Origin: Chelydra serpentina
Taxonomy: Eukaryota > Chordata > Testudines > Chelydridae
Direction: 5' to 3'
Length of the DNA: 64,000 nucleotides
NCBI GenBank assembly: GCA_037349315.1
Contig: JBAIAC010000019.1
Span: 21,248,001-21,312,000, forward strand
Shown: in pieces, positions 24,390 through 35,722 of the stretch
Layout of the letters: every line of letters starts with the position of its first letter
How positions within the stretch are numbered: position 1 is the first letter of the stretch
The notes under the pieces: model-generated
The model's input: only the letters and a program-made list of their open reading frames with translations
Told to the model about the DNA's origin: nothing
The model's database searches: none
Position numbers and translations under genes: made by a program

Positions 24390-25150
24390 TTTTGTAATTG
24401 TGTTTTTAGATCATCTAACCGAGGGATTTAAGTCTTTTGGTATTTGTGCACCACACTTTTTAACATGGGCAAGATATTCAGCCTACAGACCATAAGCGGC
24501 AATTTCTTTTTATCTGCAGTTTTAATAGAGTATACCCAACCTATAAATGTGTGTCTATAAAACAGGCCATGCTGTCAAGTCTGTCAGAAGGAACTGTCAT
24601 GGCCTATCAAGAAAATACTTTTACCAATATTTTAGAGTTACTAGATTATCTAAACTTCAAGCTTGGTCAGGCAGTTGCCTTATGGTGGTGGAACCATCTC
24701 CAAAGGACGTCCAGCCAGGAAAATTCATCTCTAGACACTGAGCTACATAGATTATAAATACAGGCCTCTTACCAGCATGATTCAGATTTTCTTTTACCAG
24801 TCCTCCTTCAAATCGCTTATGAAATTACCTGTTCCATGAAGCATAGCAACAATAGAGACCATATGGCACAGTTGTGTCCACTTGCATAAATGGCAAATTT
24901 GACCCAGAGACACTGAATGTTTGTATTTAGATTGTAAGGTCTTTGGAGCACTACCTTCATTTTGTCTTTTGCTTAGTATATTTTACCTACTCTAAAGTCT
25001 GCCATTACCCTAGATTACTGCTACTCATTACCTACTCATGTATGTCATTGCCCTAGATGTAATAACGCGGCTTCGGCTTAGAACTCTGATTAGTCTTTTA
25101 TCCCATCACTTACTGCCCTCTCCTGTCCAACAATAATGTCAGCCTCCATT
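24390..25150. other. No clear gene; SINE-tail-like phrase
   Basis: At 24925-24975 the sequence (TAGATTGTAAGGTCTTTGGA) resembles the common vertebrate SINE tail phrase. Otherwise unassigned. Confidence 0.35.
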
Positions 25151-25151
25151 C

Positions 25152-25606
25152 CAGAACTGCCAAAAAAAACCAGAATTTCTGTTTCATGAGACGTTCTGGT
25201 TTGTCAATGTTTTGTATCATTCTGTATCAGAATGAAGTGTGTCAACATCACAGAATTTCCAGTGAAATGGAACAATCTGTTTCAGTGCCTGCTTAGCCCA
25301 CTGGGCAGCTGGGGCGCTAGGCAGCCATCAGGATGGGCTGCATGGCAAGCTGGCTTTGCCACCAGGGAGCCGGACAGCCCTTCCACATGCTAGCCAGGCA
25401 GCCCACCTGCCTGCAAGCTGAGAAGTCAGCAACCAGCTGGCTGGCTGGCAGGAAACTAGGCAAGCTGGCTGGCCAGCCAGTCTGTCTGCCTGGTTTCCAT
25501 GACATGTTTTGATGGAACTGATACATTTCCACAGAATGTTTTGTTTCCATTGAAACAGGATTTTAAGATGGAAACATGTTCTGTGGGAAGTTTTTGACTA
25601 GCTCTA
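25152..25606. mobile_element. AT-rich-ended element with CAGCTGGC-rich cargo
   Basis: Ends CAGAACTGCCAAAAAAAACC and TTTTTGACTAGCTCTA. The outer parts contain repeated GTTTCATGAGACGTTCTGG-like words. The inside (25290-25495) is GC-rich with many CAGCTGGC, CCAGGCAGCCC and GGCTGGCTGG words. It is the counterpart of the element at 7186-7483. Confidence 0.5.
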
Positions 25607-25859
25607 CTAAATTACTTCTTTGTCCACTTCCCACACAATCATCTCTGTGCCTTCTTCCATGCTGCACCCTCTGCATTTCATTTTGTTTGGGATCGATGGA
25701 TCCAGATTATTAACAGCAAGTGGTGCTGGGTAAGATAAAAATGGCTCCTGTGGAGCCCTAACTCATTTAATGCTCACGAGAACGTACACAAGATCACTAC
25801 ATAGCTAAGTTATCCATGCATGCAGGGATAGCAGTGTCTGTCATCACTCCATATATTGG

Positions 25860-25960
25860 TAAAAAGTGCTAAAAACATAGGAAAGGGGCAAAACCAAAAC
25901 TAGAACTCAGGTCTCCTTTTTTAGGCCCACTGCCTAATCCATTAGGCCACCATGCCGCCC
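25860..25960 (-). mobile_element. tRNA-derived SINE fragment
   Basis: On the minus strand, GGTGGCCTAATGGATTAGGC (A-box-like) is followed by GAGACCTGAGTTCTAGTTTT (degenerate B box). This is the 5' head of a tRNA-derived SINE. The body beyond 25860 is not recognisable. Confidence 0.6.
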
Positions 25961-26144
25961 AATCAGCTTAATTTCTCTTTGTATTAATTACCACATACGG
26001 CAAAATTGAGATTGCGCTTTTCACTTTGTACTTTTTTGTATGTGTTTTTCAGAGATGAGTAAATATTAATCCCCATTTTACAGGTGGTCTAACTAGAGAG
26101 ACTTGAACCTATCATCCAGTAGCTAAGATATAGGTCTACTACAT

Positions 26145-26362
26145 CGATATTTATACATTCAGAGAAACATGAAAAGGTGCAAGTAACCATACCAACAAAC
26201 AAACAAACCTTTTCATGTTTCTCTGAATGTATAAATATCGTCCCACTGTATGTTCCATTCTATGCATCCGACGAAGCGGACTGTAGTCCACGAAAGCTTA
26301 TGCTGAAATAAATTTGTTAGTCTCTAAGGTGCCACAAGTATTCCTTTCTTATTTTTTTTGTG
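26145..26362 (+). mobile_element. Penelope-like element 3' end with inverted copy
   Basis: 26207-26362 is the 3' terminal region of a Neptune/Penelope-like retroelement: hammerhead-like motif, ATAAATTTGTTAGTCTCTAA, then GGTGCCACAAGTATTCC. The left part, 26145-26178, is an exact 34-base reverse complement of 26207-26240, separated by 28 bases. Such head-on inverted terminal pieces are typical of Penelope-like insertions. Confidence 0.75.
26268..26304 (+). ncRNA. Hammerhead-ribozyme-like motif of Penelope terminus
   Basis: CCGACGA is followed by stem II GGAC/GTCC and then CGAAAGC with a minimal stem III. It matches the hammerhead core CUGANGA-stemII-GAAA except that U4 reads C. Hammerhead motifs are known in Penelope-like terminal repeats. 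Activity is not implied. Confidence 0.5.
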
Positions 26363-26974
26363 GAGATCAAAATTACTCATAAAGGAACTGTGGTTGCAAA
26401 TGTAACAATCAAGAATCCATCCCCTGTCCATAATAGAACATGCACCAGAAGAGCCAAGACTACAAGCCTACTCCAAAGACATGGTCTCATTTTCTAATCA
26501 CCACTTGAACAAGATCTCAGTTATGTATAGAAACAGACATATATTCTAAACTACAATTAACCAATGGGGGTATATATTCTCTCACACACACACTCACACA
26601 ATGTCCAATCCTGCTCCAACTCAGATTCATGGCAAGAACTCTCATTATTCTTAATAGACCCCAAACTATCTAACAAAAGTCATTAATACTTAATTACAAC
26701 TTGTTTTCCACAAATATAGCCAGGGCATAAGTTTTCAAGGTAATTTAATTATCTAGAAAGTTTAAAGCCATTTTGATCTAGAGGGAGACATAAAACGTTA
26801 GGTAAAGGACAATTTCAAGTCAAAGTAAATGTTTTAACCAAGTAACTTTGAACAATTTTCTTCAAAACTGCAGAAACATTCTCTTTTACCTTCAAAGTGA
26901 ATATGGAAATGTCACATAACACTAGTTTTTACCTTCACTCTGAAGAGGCTATCAGTTCTGAAAAGTGCACGTTT

Positions 26975-27085
26975 ATAAACTTGGATGCCTATATTTAGAC
27001 CTCTAAATCTATATTTAGATACCTAAAAAAATGCCTAATTTTCAGAGCTGCAAAGCACCCACAACTTCCATTAACATCAATGAGA
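26975..27085. repeat. Short dispersed hairpin-type repeat
   Basis: GATGCCTATATTTAGACC and TTTAGATACCTAAAAAAATG, then a CCATTAACATCAATGAG phrase. Same vocabulary as 8074-8235, more decayed. Confidence 0.4.
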
Positions 27086-27142
27086 CATACAAATCCTCAG
27101 GACCTTAGAAAAGCAAGACACATTTTTATGAGTCTAACAATT

Positions 27143-27422
27143 ACTGCTGGTCAAAGTTTCCTTTCAAAAGATTGTTGATGGAAAATTAGTCTTTTGAGAA
27201 AGTGAAAATGGAAATGTTCACAGGAAGCATCTGCTTTCCTCTAAAAAAAAATTGTTTCAGAAAAAACAAATTTGAAAATATTTGTTTTCCGCCAAAAATT
27301 TTAATGTTTTAAACGAAGAGCTTTCATTAAAGAAAAAAAAGGCAAATTTTTTTTTTTATTAAAACAGAACATTTTCATAGAAATTTTCCATGGAAAAAAT
27401 AGACTTTGTCTGACCAGATCTA
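27143..27422. mobile_element. AT-rich miniature element
   Basis: Left end CTGCTGGTCAAAGTTTCC and right end TCTGACCAGATCTA are imperfect inverted repeats. CAATTA flanks both sides (27137 and 27424), compatible with a decayed duplication. The body is homopolymer-rich (T run at 27348-27357). Confidence 0.55.
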
Positions 27423-27493
27423 CCAATTATGAATGTGGGTATCTAAAGATAGGCACCAAAGTTTGAAAATTCCATGCTTTATGTAAAACAGAC

Positions 27494-28206
27494 TGTCACA
27501 GGGTCCACTTACTGCAGGTGGGCACCTCCTCCTGGCTGCGCTGGGGGCTAGCTCCTTCCAGGTCCAGGACCCCATTGTGCTGCTCACTGCACACTATACT
27601 GTCACTCTCTCTCAGTGCCTCTGTGACTTGGGGCGCTCCTTCTTTGTGATTTTTCTCTCTGGCCAGGTCACTATGGGTGTTTTCCTCTTCCAAGGTATCA
27701 AAGTCTTTCAGAGCAAACAGTCCCAGGCAGTCCACTCTCCACTGCCTGGTCTGTGCTACTTCCCCAGTGGCTGGCAGGGGAATCCAGGGCCTGTCTTCTA
27801 CTCTGGGTTCCAGCTCAGGGACCCTCTAATCAGCAGCCAAGGTCTGCACCCTCCTGAACCTTTCTACCTTTTCCCTGAGCCTTTCCTTACCTTCTGGCTC
27901 TCTCCACTTTCCTGGGTTTGCCAGCCCCACAACTCCCTTCTCCCAGGGAGTAACTGTGGGCTACTTGCCTCTGTAGCCCCAAACACACTCCCTTCTCCTA
28001 GGAAGTGACTGCAGCCTACCTCCCTGCAGCCCCCTCTGCTATTGGCTTCCTGCCTTTGTAAATCCAGCTTGTTCCTCCTCTGCTGGTCTCCCTCATTCAG
28101 TCAGAGGATTATTTAAGACACCTAATTCCCCTCAGCTGTGAGCTGTCTGGTTCATTGGCCCATTTCTTAACCTACATTAACCCTTTCAGGGCAAGTGTGG
28201 GGTGAA
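27494..28206 (+). mobile_element. Probable solo LTR
   Basis: Begins TGTCACAGGGTCC, a common reptile LTR start, and is C/T-rich throughout. TTATTTAAGAC (about 28109) could be its TATA box. The flanking word CAGAC occurs at 27489-27493 and 28207-28211, a possible 5-bp duplication, but the inner right end reads GTGAA where CA is usual. The 143-codon frame at 27577 is a by-product of composition and not a gene. Confidence 0.5.
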
Positions 28207-28209
28207 CAG

Positions 28210-30030
28210 ACACATCAGGGTTCAATGTGCCCAATACTAGATTCCTTTAATGCATTTATTGTAATATTTTTGCATGTCACTTCCCTTAAAAATCATTTTA
28301 AACCCATACTATCTCCCTTGCTTTGTTCTTCCTTATCTCTCACTCTATTTTTCCTCTTTCTGCTCTACCTTCTTGTATGTTTTCCTTTCTGGGTGTTTGC
28401 TTTCCTTCCAAAACATTTCCTAAGAAATTCATTACTTAATTTTTCACTCTAGTCTAGTCTCTTAACTCATCTTTTACAGTTGCATTTTCTGACTCTTCTC
28501 TTCAGCTTCATTTTTCCCCCTATCATCCTTCTACATGTTCCTTTCTGTCTCTCCTTCCACCCCATGTATCTTCTCTTTGCATGATTTGTCGGTCTTCAGG
28601 CTAAGATGCAAAACTATTTCATCCTCCTAGCCTTTTCCCAGAAGAGTAAAGTAGGGGTGAAGTGGGAGTGAGAGAATGGATTTGATGGCTGATACTGGAA
28701 AAGTTCTCATTGGGGATAAATCCAGGAGTTTGGGAAAGTTCCATTCATTGGACATTGGTCCAAGAAGTTGATTTTTCTAATGAGCAGACGTGTATGCTCT
28801 GAGCATTGAACAGGCACATTTCAATAAATTGAAATGATATACATATCCCACTTCCCACTATTCTTGTCCCTTATTTCACTATCTTCCACCCTCTCTCTTT
28901 TAAATGCATTTCCCCCAACCCCTCTTATCTTCGCTCTTCAAAAATCTCAAAACCACTAACTGGCCCACTGTGAATCGCTAAAGTCCCTTTTCTCTATACC
29001 TATCCACTCCTCTGTTTCCAACCCATACATATTATTTCAAACACCACATTTATTTCCTGTACATGTAAAGTAGTCAGAAAATGCCTCTCCCCTGCTCCCC
29101 TGACCATCTGAAAATATGGACTAGACTCTATGTTCTGAGTATATCATCTCAAAATCTAGTTTCTCTCCCTGGTCTCTGTCTCTATCAGTGGTTCTTTATA
29201 ACACAATAGTGATAAACCTACATGCCAGTAACACGGTTGTATTCTCCAAGAGCTGAATTGATGAGCTGTTGAACATAATTTTGTTAACAAGAAAGGTGTT
29301 TTATAGATGAATTATACAGCCATAATTTCTAAAATGCATGATACTTTTTTCAGTACTGCCACAGCACCTGCTGCTAAGCATAAAGATGATTAGCCACAAA
29401 CTAACCCACTATAGAATTATTATCAGTATATATTTGTGCAATGAAGAACTAATGGGAATTATGCAGATTGCATTTCCTTCCCTGCTGAAGGCAACCAACC
29501 TTCACCACCAATAGCAAAATGAAAACAGAGCTCAGCTGTGGAACAATAACACAGAAGTAGATTTTATTTTATTTTCAGATATGTATTGCTGATTTTTTCA
29601 AGACTTTAAGACACATTTCTTTTCCATGTAATTGTGTGACACGTAGTCCAAGTAAAATTTTTTCAAAGCTTAGCAAATTTCCTGTGCATTTTAATAGCTT
29701 GAAATATGTAATAACCTATATGTAGCATCCATTTAACATACATCAAAGGAACTTTTAAGAATTCTAACATAACCAGTATATAGTGCAAACCAGTAGCAAT
29801 TGGCTTCCATAATCAGATTAGTAGTGCTGCATTAAATGTAGTAGTGCTGCATTTCCCTGTAGTTAAAGCATTAAAGCCTGCTCCTGGACCCACTTTATTC
29901 AGTGGAAGTTTCTTCCCTCTTTTAGATTATAGCTACTCTGGGCTGTTTCATCATATGTCTCAACAAGTCTGAACATCTGAACCTACTGTGCTTTGCTGTG
30001 TCATTGACTTTTGATAAAGGGGCCACACAA
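28210..30030. other. Unassigned, pyrimidine-rich to AT-rich
   Basis: 28300-28600 and 28850-29100 are C/T-rich on the plus strand. No repeat ends or coding blocks recognised. Confidence 0.4.
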
Positions 30031-30034
30031 GGGA

Positions 30035-30150
30035 TGATATTTTGGGGCAGGGTCTTTCTCTTACTCTGTGCTTGTACAGTGCCTAACACAAAAGGGTCCT
30101 GATATTGGTTGGTCTCTAGCTGCTGCCATAATACAAGTAAATAATAATAA
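30035..30150 (+). repeat. Dispersed SINE-tail-like repeat
   Basis: GGGGCAGGGTCTTTCTCTTA, then GTACAGTGCCTAACACAAA and GGTTGGTCTCTAGCTGCTG, then an AATAATAATAA tail. This is a widespread reptile SINE 3' segment; the tRNA-like head is missing. Confidence 0.55.
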
Positions 30151-30159
30151 TGGTTCATT

Positions 30160-32470
30160 TGTTATGCCTTTCTGAATATTATTTGATTATTTTAATACAT
30201 TACAATAAAACTGGTAAGAAATACTTTATGCCTCAAATTGAAAATATACAGGTACTATAAAGATTCCCCGCCCGAAGAGGTTGCCTGATGTTTGCTAAGT
30301 TTTGATGCCTTGTTTCTTTAAACTTATGCTAAAGTTAACTGGAATTTCAGATGAATTCTCTCTCTCCCTTCCAACCTCCCCCATATTTTGTTTTCAAAAT
30401 TAAAATCAATAAATAGAAATATCACACAGCAATTTCTTAAGGAAACTGAGTTAAAAAGATAACTTTTTCTATCTACGGTATAAATATCCACACTAATATA
30501 GTTAATTTTTTCTTAAAGAATCCCAGAGGAATTGAGAGAGAAACATTTTATATTCACATGAAAAGATATGTAATCAGTGCTTTTCTTTTGTACTATAATT
30601 GATGCTTCACAAAATACATTTACTTGAGTACCAGTATTTAATGTTTCAGACTGGAAAAACAAATAGGAACAAGCAAAAACAAACACAGAGAAACACAAAT
30701 CTTGAAATTCTCAGTTGATCAGCTTGTTGCATAGCTTGGCTATGGTTCACTTGAGTCAAACTAAATGCTTGAAATAACTTGTTTAATTCTAAAACACTTC
30801 ACTCCAGTAATCAGAAGCTTTACACTCATTGTATAGGGCAAGGATATATTATTTAAATATATCCTTAATGAAGGTTGACTCAGGATTCCTTTAAATGGGT
30901 TTTTAGAAAACAGTATATTTAAAAGTAGCTGAGAATAATTTAGTCTATTGCAGTCAATGCATCAGTTCATTATACTGTATGTTCCTCTTAAATTCTTTAA
31001 AATAAAAATATTCGTTCATTTAGACTAAACTATTTATGGATGTACAAAGGCTAGGGATCTCTTTGCATATGCTGAAAATACAGACTGCTTACTGGAAAGG
31101 GAATCAACTGTGCATTTGATTAATTGATTTAGTCATATATTAAAAACTTTTGCTTCTTATCCCATTAAAAGTAACACTAATGAGCAATGGCTCTGACCTT
31201 CAAGTGGAAAGCCACATGTGCCTCAACCCCTCAATATTTACCACCCAAATTTAATCTCTATAATGGACACCTTAAAAGGAATCTGATAGAAAATATTAAG
31301 AGCCACTCCAAAACTAAAACACTTAAGGAAGATTTTGATTAATGCCTCGTGATTAATCAATTGATTAATATAGTTTTCAATACAGATGTTAGGACACTGT
31401 CTACTTTAATCAACCATTCTGAAAACAGTGAAGACAAATGATCTATTTTTGTGTCGATTAAAAAAAGCCTATTTTAGCAGTTATGTAAATTATAACACAA
31501 ACCTTAGTTAGCATGCCCAAATTTTCCCTTACATTAAAATATTTAAACATTGGAACGGTTAATTAGGTAAGTGTCATCCTCTTGGTAGGACCTTAGTTTA
31601 AAACTAAATAATAATAATAATAGTAATAAAAATCATGCATTCAGCCAAATGTGTGCACTTTACTTTTTAAAGAAATTGTTTTAGAATTATACTATAATCC
31701 ATATTTAAACACCACTTTTTTTTATTCTGAGACTGTTTCTAATTTGTGATTGTGCTTTCCACCATACGAAAACTGAAATCTTTATTCCAGTCAAAAATAA
31801 TCACCCTGTAATTACTGTGACAAACTGCCCAAGCTGTATCATTGTGGCCATTTCAACTAATGATATTGTATTAGAATGCCTAGCAATAGACTTCAAATGG
31901 AAAATATAATTATGTGCATTAGTTTGTCTAAGCATTTATAAGATCACATATCCATCAGTTATCGGGTCTCATAAAAAAACCCATACATCACTGTCACTGC
32001 TAGTTTTGTTATTGGAAATGTGGGCCTTTATGAACTCCGTTTAAGATATGTCTAAAATTTCACTTTTTCTGTAGTCCACTGAATCCATGCAAGTTGAACT
32101 AGTATAAAATGAGCAGAATGTTCAGCTGATGACAGAGGAACAAAATATTTGACAGTCTAACCAAACATGAATGAAATGTTTAAGGGTATTGATTAAGGAC
32201 TAAGGCCCCAACCTTCCAAAGACTGATGTACATGCTTAACTTTACACACTGTCAATGGGATTACTCACTGTGCATAAAGTTTACTACTTGAGTAGGTCTC
32301 TGCAGAACCCAGTCCTAAATTCTATCCTATTGTAGACTGGTGTGAGCAAAGGTGAAATCAAGGCCAGCCATGTGTACCCTGAGAAGATTAGAATTCTGAG
32401 CACATTCTGTCCTTTCAGAAATGAAGATCTGCAGTAGAAACTATTTGTGGAGGTATTGGGAAGAGTCTCA
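30160..32470. other. AT-rich stretch, possible conserved non-coding parts
   Basis: No transposon ends recognised. A near-perfect palindrome (AAGGATATATT/TAAATATATCCTT) lies at 30840-30866. TGATTAATCAATTGATTAAT at 31350 is a cluster of homeodomain-type words. 31730-32110 is unusually free of repeat vocabulary. 32205-32310 resembles the dispersed CAATGGGATTACTCA repeat. Confidence 0.35.
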
Positions 32471-32490
32471 CTTCCTTATGTATGTGAATC

Positions 32491-32771
32491 AGAGTTGGTA
32501 GAAAAACCAAAAATTTTCAAGGCACAAATTCCCTTCTTTGGAAATTTTCAAAATGAAAATTTTAATTTCAGTTCCAAAAATCCAGACACTGAAAAAGAGA
32601 AACCAAGATTTTCAGCTTCCAAAATTCTAAATAGTAATATATTCTAAATTCATTTTAAGTCAAAATGAAACAAAAAGTTTTGGTTCATTTCAAAATGTTG
32701 ATTTGAAATGAAATTTCAAATTTTAATTTTATAGTTAAAAAAATGCCAAAAATCAAATTTTGACCAGCTCT
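32491..32771. mobile_element. AT-rich miniature element
   Basis: Left AGAGTTGGTAGAAAAACC, right TTTTGACCAGCTCT, approximate inverted ends. The body is built of TTTCAAAATG-like words. The 66-codon frame at 32447 is compositional. Confidence 0.55.
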
Positions 32772-32845
32772 GTGTTTTTGTCTCACCAATCACTAGCTTC
32801 AGATGCAGGGCTATTTTAAAAGTTTTGGTACATTCTTAACTTTAA

Positions 32846-33030
32846 GGTAGTGTGGTCTAGCAAACTAAATATGGGACTAGGAAGCCAAGGGCAGCTCAAT
32901 TCCCATCTCTGACATTCCAACTCCCTCAGCTGCCATGGGCCAATCACAACCTGTCTGTCTTTGTTTCCCTATTTACATAACGTGTGTGTAACACTTATTT
33001 TCCTGCCTGCCAAATTACTATAGGATGGTG
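32846..33030 (+). mobile_element. tRNA-derived SINE copy
   Basis: GTGTGGTCTAGCAAACTAAA head, then CAATTCCCATCTCTGACATT, then CTGTCTGTCTTTGTTTCCC. This is the order of the turtle tRNA-derived SINE also seen at 33073. Diverged. Confidence 0.6.
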
Positions 33031-33072
33031 GCTGGATTAGATAGTTAATTGTTTACAGCACTCAAGTTGTAA

Positions 33073-33181
33073 AGGAAGGGTGGCCCAGTGTTTAGGACAC
33101 CAACCTAGGACTTGGGAAATACATGTTCACAGTTCCCTGCACTAACACAGACTTCCTCTGTGACCTTGGGCAAGTCACTTA
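33073..33181 (+). mobile_element. tRNA-derived SINE, left half (split)
   Basis: AGGGTGGCCCAGTGTTTAGG (A box) and CAGTTCCCTGCACTAAC (B-box region) are followed by TGTGACCTTGGGCAAGTCAC. It stops after CACTTAG, where this SINE normally continues with a CTCTGTGCCTCAG-like word. That continuation is found at about 35003. The Harbinger copy lies between. Confidence 0.75.
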
Positions 33182-35002
33182 GGAGATGTTTATGTTGCAA
33201 TGTAAGCCCAGGGTCTGGGCGACTTAAGTTCACAGGCTCAGTGTTCGTAAGCCAAGGCTTGAGTGTCCAAACTAACCCTAGATTTAGAATTTCTGGACCT
33301 GGATCTCACCATTTTGCTTAAGCATCTGCATTGTACTATGCAGATGCGAGTCAAACTAACCTCTTCCAGGCTTCCTAGTGCCCTCTCCAGCTGTAGGTCC
33401 TCCAACCTATTTTTTCTGGTGCATTGTAGGAAAACTTACCTGTCCATTCCACAGCACTTTACAGACCCATCAACATGTCTTGCCAAGTCATCTTTTGGGT
33501 CTGCATGCTCCCAGAAACCCAAAGGAGTCATCATTTGAAGAACTTGGTCTGCTTGGGCTTTCACTTCTGTTTCAGAAAACGAGTAGAGCATCCATGAGAT
33601 TCCAGTGGACATTTTGGTGGTGTTTTCTGATCTACCAAAGGCACCTGTCAGAGAAGGAGTATGATACAGACACAGCAGACTCGAACTGCCTGATGCTGTT
33701 CATGACTCTCAGTATAGCTACTGATGTGCCCCTACATACACCAGCGCTTCTGGAACAGGCTTACAAGCACAGACTGGTGTGATCACATCACCAGGCAGTC
33801 CTGGGATGACCAGCAGTGGCTTCAGAACTTTGCATGAAGCAAGCTACATTTCTGAACCTTTATGAGCAGTTTACACCAACCCTCCAGGGTCAAAACACAC
33901 ACATGAGGGCAGCCATGCTGATCCAGAAGTTGGTAGGTATAACGATCTGGAAGCTGACTACTCCAGACTGCTACATGTCTATTGCTAACCAGTTCGATGT
34001 TGGAAAGTCAACTGTGGGTAAAGTACCAGTGGAGGTTTCTTAAGTAATCAGGCATGTGTTTTAGCCAAAGGTGGTGGGCATCCATGAAGTAATTGCTGGT
34101 TTTGAGTGAATGGGGTTTCCAAACTGCACCGGGGCCACTGATGGGACTGATGTTCTCGTAGTTTGCCCTTCTCAAGGAGCATCAGTACGTAAACTGCAGG
34201 CCCTTGTAGACCATAGAGGCTGATTTATGGATGCCATCATGGGCTGCACTGGAAAAGTTCAGGATACCAGAGTATTCCTCTGATCAGGAGTCTACCGTCA
34301 TGCAGAGGTCCACCACCATCAAATGACTTTATCAATGGAAAAAGAACAAGAAATTTATCAATGGAGTAACTGTCCCTGTGTTATTCTAGAGGACCCCACG
34401 TATCCCCTTTTGCCTTGGCTTATGAAACCATGCCCGGATCTCAGAGGACCTGGCAAATGAAGGTTTAATTGCACTCTCAGTACATGTAGAATAGTGGTTA
34501 AATGTGTGTTTGGCAGATTAAAATCCCACTGACAATGTCTAGACCCATATGGATTCCAGTATCATCAATGCTGTCCGCTTGCTATGTTCTTCACAATCTT
34601 CATGAATCCAAAAGTGAGCCATTTGACTCCAAATGGAGCTATGACAGTAATGGATTGCTGAACCAGGACACTCAACCAGAAAGTGCACCTGTCACAGCTG
34701 GAGCAGGATGCATACAGACAACAGAAATCAGGGATGCTTTATGCACCCACATAACAGACTTGCATGGACAATGGAATAGGGAGAATAGTGCATCTGTGGA
34801 TGTATTTGTACAGCACTTTCTACAGTAAATGAAGTACTCGCTGTATGCTAAGAATGTGGGGGGAGCTTGTCATGAATTGTTAATTATGGAAGAGATGACT
34901 ACTTATAAAATGGGGGGATGGGAGTGTGTGTGTGAGACATGAATTGTGTATTTTCATTATGGATTGATCTGAATAGATGTACCAATCACAATACAACTTC
35001 CC
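33182..35002 (+). mobile_element. PIF/Harbinger DNA transposon, decayed
   Basis: Lies between two complementary SINE halves. The left part (33182-33360) has the GCAATGTAAGCCCAGGGTCT non-coding flank that accompanies Harbinger copies in turtles. Transposase remnants follow, then an AT/GT-rich right flank. The terminal inverted repeats and the 3-bp duplication could not be recognised. About 1.8 kb. Confidence 0.65.
33540..34830 (+). pseudogene. Harbinger (HARBI1-like) transposase, broken
   Basis: Split over several frames. 33816-34043 reads FLNLYEQFTPTLQGQNTHMR and YMSIANQFDVGKSTVGKV, the helix-turn-helix block before the DDE domain. 34132-34152 reads GATDGTD (first catalytic Asp at 34139-34141). 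Around 34380-34420 reads LEDPTYPLLPWLMKP (second Asp at 34392-34394). 34490-34520 reads IVVKCVFGRLK, where the usual VVECAFGRLK has its catalytic Glu changed to Lys (34500-34502). ACYVLHNLHESK follows in another frame. Stops and frameshifts rule out function. Confidence 0.85.
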
Positions 35003-35140
35003 AGGTATGCCTTATATGATGTTTCTCTGTAAAACAGGGATAATAATACTTCCATACCTCATGTATTGTGAGGATAAATATCTTAAAAGGGCACTCAGAC
35101 ACTATGGTGACAGGGAAATAGAAGTAGACCAAGTACTAAA
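35003..35140 (+). mobile_element. tRNA-derived SINE, right half (split)
   Basis: GTTTCTCTGTAAAACAGGGA, then TAATAATACTTCCATACCTC, then GTGAGGATAAATATC and CTCAGACACTATGGTGACAG. This is the body and tail of the same SINE type as 33073-33181, same strand, with essentially no overlap and only a few bases missing between halves. Confidence 0.75.
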
Positions 35141-35489
35141 TACATACATGTCAATTTTTCTGGGTTGGTTTTTTTTTGGAAAGTTAGCTTTGTTAGTGTA
35201 AAATATGATACAGTTTATACAAATAGATTTCCAAAAGTTGCAAATTAAACCTAACTAAAAAGTAGAATAAAATTACATGAACTTTTTAGCATCTTTTGAA
35301 TAAAAAAAATAGAGAGTCAGTACAGTACTATATATTCTATATATACTAAAATATTCAACTTCTGTCCTGAGAAAAGCTTCTATTTTTTTTTAAATATCAT
35401 GAAACATATAAAAATTAAAAATCGCTTTCAAATATCTGAAGCCCATACAATTAATTTTTTATTGAATTGTCATCTATGTTTTTTTAAGT

Positions 35490-35680
35490 AAATTTTTCTA
35501 AGCGATGGAGACAATTCTCCATTGGAGTCTTTAAATCAAAATCGAATGTCTTTCTAAAAGATATTGTTTAGTCCAGCCATACATTGCTGGGCTAGATGCC
35601 AAAATTACCTGGGTGAAATCTATGGCCTATGCTGTGTAAGATGTCAGACTAGATGATCCCTTCATTTAAAAAAAAAAATC
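35490..35680 (+). mobile_element. CR1 3' UTR fragment
   Basis: ATTGGAGTCTTTAAATCAAA, CTGGGTGAAATCTATGGCCT and GTCAGACTAGATGATCCCTT are the successive phrases of the CR1 3' untranslated region. The same end segment is at 51785-51842. Confidence 0.75.
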
Positions 35681-35722
35681 TCAAAAGTAAGATTTTTTTA
35701 AAATTAATTTACAGCTTTTTAC

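Noticed and set aside
27577..28008. 143-codon ORF
   Set aside because: It lies wholly inside a C/T-rich LTR-like element, has low-complexity composition and matches no protein family I recognise.
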